Assembly (NCBI GenBank): GCA_008933995.1
Contig: WARS01000063.1
Coordinates: 2,670,012-2,734,011, forward strand
Reading direction: 5' to 3'
Source of the DNA: Datnioides undecimradiatus
Taxonomy: Eukaryota > Chordata > Actinopteri > Lobotiformes > Datnioididae
DNA: 64,000 nucleotides
The position numbers were made by a program, and so were the translations under genes. This document shows, piece after piece, positions 58,452-64,000 of the stretch. The notes beneath the pieces were generated by a model. That model did no database searches. It saw only the letters and a list, made by a program, of their open reading frames with translations, and was not told the origin of the DNA. Numbering within the stretch: the first letter of the stretch is position 1; the number at the start of each line of letters is the position of its first letter.

Positions 58452-60055
58452 TCTCAAAGCTGCTCTCCTCTATGGCCCGACTGACAGCATCTCCAGCTCT
58501 GGTGGAGCCATTCAGAGCGTCTCCAGCTGCTCCTCTGCTGGTCAGGCAGGTCTGGGATCACATGACATATCACAGAGTCTTGCTGATGTCATATCCTATC
58601 ATATCTGATGTGGCGTGAATGTTTCGGGGGAGTGAGATGCTGACAGTTATATCCATCAGCCTCTGAACCTTTAGACATCAGGTCACAGCTCATCACGGTC
58701 GTATCGCTGACACACTTTTCTCTACGTGTCATATTGTCAGGAAGTCATGTGACCACCTGCAGGGCGGTGTATGAGGCCGTGGTATCTGTCAGTGCAGCAG
58801 CAGCAGCTGCTCTGAGTGAAGTCCATGCTGCTCTGAGAATGCGTCTTTGGGCTGATGTTCGAGCTCCTCTGGACTCTGGAAACTGTTTGGACCAAGGGTC
58901 TCAGTGAAACTGCAGTGAAAGCGGGCTGACACGTGGTAGTGAAGTCGAAGGTGCTGCTGAAAGACTCTCTGTGACTGTCTCTGTGATAAAGTGTCACGGA
59001 TGAAAATGAAAACCTGTCTGACAAACAAACAGGTTTGCTGCCACAGACTTGAACCAGACACTCGCTCAATCAACTGCAGCGTCCAATCAGTGACTGATAT
59101 CTGAAGAGGGGGTGTGTCTCCCACTGAAAGACTTCCTGTAGGATGCAACGTCTCCTCAGAGACCCGTCCTCACTCCTGGATCAGAGGAACCAGACTCTAG
59201 GTGGGTGTAGGTGGGTGTAGACAGGTGTAGGCGGGTGTAGACAGGTGTAGGTGGGTGTAGGCGGGCTGCTGCACTCTGTGACGGGGTCAGAAACAGCGTC
59301 AGCCCTGCAAGCTGCCATGTTGACTGAAGCTGGTTTCATGAACAGCCATCTACATGTATGTCACAACCTGGACCCTAGACGTAATAAATGTGCAGCTCCT
59401 CCTCGGGTACACAGGTACCTGGGAGGGGACACACCTCTCTGACACAGAAGCGTCCCTCTGCTTAACAAGTCACAAGAACTCCCTGGATGTTCACTGCAGG
59501 ACACTTTTAAGCGGCTCCACTGCCCAAACTGATGGAGTCCACATGAACATGAGAAGCTCAACATGAACATTCCTGGATCCAAAAGCGTTGGAGGTGGACC
59601 TTCTCCTGGTAAAGATGGCGCTCACATCTCAGTCACAGTCACAGTCAGTGCTGCTTCTCTGGTCCCTGCAGGACTCTGGTCTACCTGATCTGGTTGGATG
59701 TGAGGTTGTACCTGTCTGCTTTCGTTGGCAGAGTCGCTGTGACCTGTGATCTTTGTGACACGGTGACTGATGGTCTCGTTATGGTCTCTGTCATGGTCCT
59801 GGATCAGAGGAACTCTGCTGTGAGCTTCTTCCCACTCTGCATCAGTCTGGAGCAGCTGTCTCAGCGGTGCACTGCTCTGTGACCAGTTGTTAATGAACTT
59901 GTCCAGATCCTGAATCATCCCATGAATCTCTGTAGGCTCTGTGCTCTGGTGGAGGCGGGTTCAGCCCAGCGTCACTCAGAGTCTGTCCGATGAACTCTGT
60001 CTCCTGACCTTGAGACCCCGCAGTTGTCTTTATCTGGTCTGAACTACTAGTCCAG
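58452..60055. other. Right-arm interior, no gene recognised
   Basis: Inverse of 50505-52080. A local AGGTGGGTGT / AGACAGGTGT repeat at 59200-59268 corresponds to CTACACC units in the left arm (51270-51330). Confidence 0.4.
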
Positions 60056-60159
60056 TACATATAGATTATCTTGTTGATAATACTGCAGCTACACTGCACA
60101 CAGCACTGAACAATGTGGCCTATAAAACAGAATAAGAAAGCCATCAAGCAGAGAAGCTA

Positions 60160-61578
60160 GCTCCTGGTTTTTGACACACGATTAAGCACTTTAGACAATG
60201 AGGTCCTCCGCGGTTAGAGAGTGGCGATCCACTAATATAAGAAGAATTTCACCTTTCCTGGAAAGATAGTATTATAACATACAAATCAGCCCTCGTGAAG
60301 GCAAGAACTGCCTATTATTCCCAAATTAATAGAGGAAAATAGAATAACCCCGGGTTTCTGTTCAGCACTGTAGCCAGGCTGACAAAGAGTCACAACTCCT
60401 GCTTCGAGCCAGCTATTCCTCAGCTCTCAGCAGCAATGACTTTATGGATTTCTTTACTAGTAAAATCAAGATATTAGAAAAAGAATTTGTTGCATCCTTC
60501 CCTCAACTGTTAAGAGATCATGTGTGTCATCTGCAGCAGCCCTGAAATGTCTGCAGGCCTAAGTTATCTCTGGACCTTCTCTCTATAGATCTCGCTGAAC
60601 TGTCCTCAACAATCATTAGATCCAAACCCCTGTCTTTTGGACCCCATCCCAACTGATCTTCTAAAGATGTTTTGCCCCTGATTTGGCACTTTTATATTAG
60701 ACCAGATCAATCTGTCATTACTAACAGGTTATGTTCCCTGGGCTTTTAAGGTTGGCATCATCAAACCTCTACTCAAAAAAGCCACAAACAGAGGCTGAAC
60801 ACACACACACAGTCAGAAGGCTGAACACACACACACAGTCCAGGGCTGAACACACACACACACAATCCCAGAGAGGCTGAACAGAGGCTGGTTTTTAGTC
60901 TCTCTTCATTGGCTCCCTGTAAAGTCCAGAATAGATTTTAAAGTCCTTCTTCTTACCTACAAGGCTCTTAATGGTCAAGCTCCATTGTACCTCAATGAGA
61001 ATGCTAAGTCTATCAACCCAACAGATCACTTCGCTCCCAGAGTGCAGGTTTGCTTGTGGTTCCCAGAATCTCCAAAAGTAGAATGGGAGGCTGAGCCTTT
61101 AGCTATCAGGCTCTCCTCTAACTACAACCATACCCATCCCTAGTTATGCTGCTATAGGCCGAGGCTTAACAGGGGACATCCATGATCATCTCCACACTCC
61201 TCCTCTTCCCTCTCTCTCCTTAAACTCCATTAACTCTGTGTCCTCTCTCTCCTAGTGCTGTGCTTGTTTCTCTCTGGTCTCTCTCTCTGTACCTCTCTAC
61301 AGATACCTGTGGCTCCAGAGCTGAACATCTCATCTGTGGCTCCACCAACCTGCCCCGTGTCCTCTGCTGCCTATTGCTGTCATTTGCTGTCATTATTCTA
61401 TATTGTCCCCCCCCCCTTGCCACTTTATTTGCCAGTCTTGCTTTCATGGTGGAACTTTGTTGGAGTGTAACTAACTGTGTGTGGAGGTGTGGTCTAGACC
61501 TGCTCTGTTTGTAAAAGTGCCCTGAGATGACTTTTTTTGTTGTGGAATTGGCGCTATATAAATAAAATTGAATTGAAT
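60160..61578 (+). mobile_element. L2 LINE fragment inserted in right arm
   Basis: Plus strand. The ORF2 part begins near 60240 (WKDSIITYKSALVKARTAYY). RT-region text (PIPTDLLK, INLSLLTGYVPWAFKVGIIK, PLLKKA) ends near 60785. A GAGGCTGAACACACACACAC satellite block follows (60790-60890). The element then continues with LHWLPVKSRIDFKVLLLTYK and ends in GGCGCTATATAAATAAAATT GAATTGAA at 61578. The left arm has no such sequence at the matching point (about 50385). Frames are broken. Confidence 0.88.
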
Positions 61579-62229
61579 CAGCCTGGAGTCCTGAACAGGC
61601 CTTTGCATCGGGCATACATGACCCCACCTCTGCCACAGTGAGTAGGGGATAGCGTTCCTCCTGCCGCCTGATTCAGATCTTTACTGGGATCATTGTGTTC
61701 TGGTGTTCAGTCACCAGGCCGCTGACCCTCTCAGTTAGCTCACTTTGTTTTGCTCATTTGTTCACTCTGTCCTGAGTGCAGCAAAGTTCCTCTCGGTGCA
61801 CAGTAGGTTTAACTGCATGATGGGTCTGAGGTGGTGGTGATAGGCAGACTTCACAATCCTTGAAGAGATCCTCATGGTCTTCTTTCACACAGTCTCTTCT
61901 TCATCCTGTTGAATGACCTCACAGTCAGTTTGTGTTTTTGACCTTGCTTTTGCAAAGAGGCGCCGTCTTGTGGCCAGAGAATGCAACGGATTTGCTTCTA
62001 CATGTCTTCAGCCTCTGTTTCACCTCCAGAGCACTGAATGTCCTTCCTGACATAATGCTGCAGTCTGCTCCACAGAGTCAGTTTATACTAATCCCCTTTC
62101 TAATAATACTTTGGTGTTCATCTCGGATTCTTCTGTCCATCTTTCTTCATCAGCTGCTGTTTCTCTGCGTGTGCAGCTCAAGCATATTCAGCGTGTACAA
62201 ACACATCCTGTCTCACACTGCGTGGACTG

Positions 62230-62421
62230 TCTTTCTGTTTGACGTTGTCCTTCTGACTTGCACATTGCTGCACAGTGATTTTTCTTGTGGCACACTTTAC
62301 ATGGCTGCCCTATGGCTGCACATTTCCTGCTCTTGCCTGTGTGCATGTGTATCTGCAACCTTGGCAGTTTGTCCATGGCAGCGTGTTTCATGGCTGTTGC
62401 TCCTGTGGTCGCTGCAAACAC
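62230..62421 (-). mobile_element. Ty3/Gypsy-type gag remnant, right-arm copy (fossil)
   Basis: Inverse copy of the left-arm fragment with the same CCHC knuckle (CKVCHKKNHCAAMC). A broken relic. Its presence in both arms dates the insertion before the inverted duplication. Confidence 0.6.
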
Positions 62422-62639
62422 GTGACAGCTGGAAACTGAACCTGTCTCCAGATCAGCCCCATTACACTGCAGCTGCTGCCCTGCAGGGGGCAGTGCTGCC
62501 TGCAGGGCAGCAGCTGGACTGGTCTTTGACCCACATCTGCAGCTTTAAGTTTTGATTCTCTGTCTGTTCTCCTGTTTCCTGTAAATCACATTCCTGGAAA
62601 CAGGATCCACCCACTGAGGTTCAGTAATACTTTCAGTTC

Positions 62640-63127
62640 CTGTGCAGAGGCTGAACACACACACACACACACACAGTCAGAGGCTGAACACACACACACA
62701 CACACACAGTCAGAGGCTGAACACACACACACACAGTCAGAGGCTGAACACACACACAGGGTTGAACACACACACACACACAGTCAGAGGCTAAACACAC
62801 ACACAGTCAGAGGCTGAACACACAGACAGTCAGAGGCTGAACACACGCACAGTCAGAGGCTGAACACACACACAGTCAGAGGCTGAACAGAGGCTGGTTT
62901 TAGTCTCTCTTCATTGGCTCCCTGTAAAGTCCAGAATAGATTTTAAAGTCCTTCTTCTTACCTACAAGGCCCTTAATGGCCAAGCTCCATTGTACCTCAA
63001 TGAGATGCTAAGTCCCTATTACCCCAACAGATTGTGGTTCCCAGAATCTCTAAAAGTAGAATGGGAGGCCGAGCCTTTAGCTCTCAGGCTCCTCTCCTGT
63101 GGCTAAACACACACACAGTAGGAGGCT

Positions 63128-63163
<36 letters not shown>

Positions 63164-63175
63164 ACAGTCAGAGGC
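62640..63175. repeat. GAGGCTGAA(CA)nGTCA satellite
   Basis: About fifteen units of GAGGCTGAACACACACACAC AGTCA with variable CA length, interrupted by an L2 piece (62900-63100). The left arm has only three or four short units (49040-49110 on the opposite strand), so the array expanded in the right arm. Confidence 0.9.
62895..63100 (+). mobile_element. L2 LINE fragment inside satellite
   Basis: TCTTCATTGGCTCCCTGTAA through GGGAGGCCGAGCCTTTAGCT is nearly identical to 60900-61105. It is flanked on both sides by the same CA-satellite, as if copied together with it. Confidence 0.85.
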
Positions 63176-63225
63176 TGAACACAGTCACAGGTTGAATGCT
63201 GCAGGAGAGCGTCCACTCAGCTCCA

Positions 63226-63286
63226 ATGGCTCAGTTCATGTTCCTGTTCATGTTCCTGCTGCTTCCTCTGTCTCAGGCTTCTCCAG
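63226..63286 (+). CDS. Signal-peptide exon of V-set Ig gene, right-arm copy
   Basis: Encodes MAQFMFLFMFLLLPLSQAS and ends phase 1 before GTAAAG. It is identical in sense to the minus-strand exon 49007-48947. The V-set exon should lie beyond the window. Because only the first exon is visible, whether this copy is intact cannot be told. Confidence 0.75.
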
Positions 63287-63580
63287 GTAAAGAACAACGT
63301 CTCTTCCTACAGATGGATTCAGCACCAGGGTCTCAATAATGTTGTCTTGTTCTAGAAAAGTCACTGTTTATCTCTGATTCTGGATCATGAAGGTGTTTGA
63401 ATAACGTAGAAAGTCTGAAATGTGACTTCTTGCTGCTGCTGCAGGCTGTGCAGCTTTGAAATGTGCTGTTTGCTTCGATAACCAGAGGAAGGGCGTGGCC
63501 TGTTTTCTGTTGACCAGGGGAAACATCTACAGTACGTCTGTTTGACAGACGCATAGATGGTCTAAGGTGTCAGCTGCAGG

Positions 63581-64000
63581 TACCATGAAATACAACGAAT
63601 GTTAAGAACTCATTTGACATTTTCTAAATTCCCATCCCCACTCCTGGTCCCACACATTTAACACAAAAAGGCCTACATACAAACATACACATGTACACAC
63701 AAGTTTAAATAAAAATAAATAAAAACATTTAAAAGAAAAAATGAATGACTCAGTACCGTGTTAGCAGGAACAAGGGGAAGGAGGCGTTGTCAAGTTTAAT
63801 GAAGTTTCAGACCTGGACATTTGGAAATAGGTGAGATAGGTTTGGAAATAGGAGATTTTGGGAGGTTCAGTTTTCAATTTTTCAATGTAACAGGCAGGAA
63901 CCTGGACTGATCCTGGATCTGACCTGTAACAGTCCCACAGTCTGTAAGAGGCCTTTCTGTTTTAACAACACATTCTCATAGACCGTGCATATAATAATCT
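63581..64000. other. Unassigned sequence at window end
   Basis: Beyond the palindrome end. AT-rich part 63640-63745, no recognised coding content. It would be the first intron of the right-arm V-set gene if that gene is complete. Confidence 0.35.

Larger units (their letters stand above)
56664..63580. repeat. Palindrome, right arm
   Basis: Inverse copy of 48660-53893, longer because of an L2 insertion (about 60060-61578) and expanded CA-containing satellites (62640-63175) absent from the left arm. The spacer between the arms (53894-56663) holds the gene B tail exons and the gene C TM exon. Confidence 0.9.

Overview
The window looks like teleost fish DNA, probably from a spiny-rayed (percomorph-like) species. 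Introns are short. (CA/GT)n microsatellites and GC-moderate minisatellites are very dense. The mobile elements are fish-type: L2 LINEs with the GCGCTATATAAATAAA tail, an RTE LINE end, a Tx1/L1-like LINE end and two hAT elements with 8-bp target duplications. The immune genes have the exon layout of fish Fc-receptor-like and B7/butyrophilin-like genes.

Layout. (1) 1-4550: a cysteinyl-leukotriene-receptor-like GPCR, missing its first exon(s). A 164-bp higher-order minisatellite lies between its stop and the first poly(A) signal. (2) 5700-25120, + strand: kif1c, a kinesin-3 motor. I traced 27 coding exons (10415-22212), preceded by a CRE-bearing GC-rich 5' exon and followed by a long 3' UTR. One exon is a base short and breaks the frame. 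(3) 26049-29437, + strand: a leucine-rich-repeat membrane protein that I read as platelet glycoprotein Ib alpha (gp1ba). Human GP1BA and KIF1C lie near each other, which supports both names. (4) 29600-36300: a minisatellite, a LINE end with a perfect 16-bp target duplication, a V-set Ig gene on the minus strand, and a nearly complete hAT transposon inserted 58 bp before that gene's start codon. (5) 36660-40500: Fc-receptor-like gene A (+) with two Ig domains, a TM segment and an ITIM. It is followed by a 65-bp tandem array and L2 debris. (6) 47300-63600: a large imperfect palindrome. Each arm carries the signal-peptide exon of a V-set gene on its outer side, a Ty3/Gypsy gag scrap in the middle, and an Fc-receptor-like gene on its inner side. 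Genes B (+) and C (-) converge on the centre.

How the genes relate. kif1c and gp1ba are single-copy conserved neighbours. The rest is an expanding immune-receptor cluster in which a V-set gene and a divergently transcribed Fc-receptor-like gene form a repeated module. A and B encode ITIM tails (VVYSSL, ITYSDV, VVYSEV). C ends after a TM exon and has no ITIM that I could find. Many one-base indels in the duplicated immune exons mean that either these copies are decaying or the assembly is poorly polished there. I cannot separate these from sequence alone.
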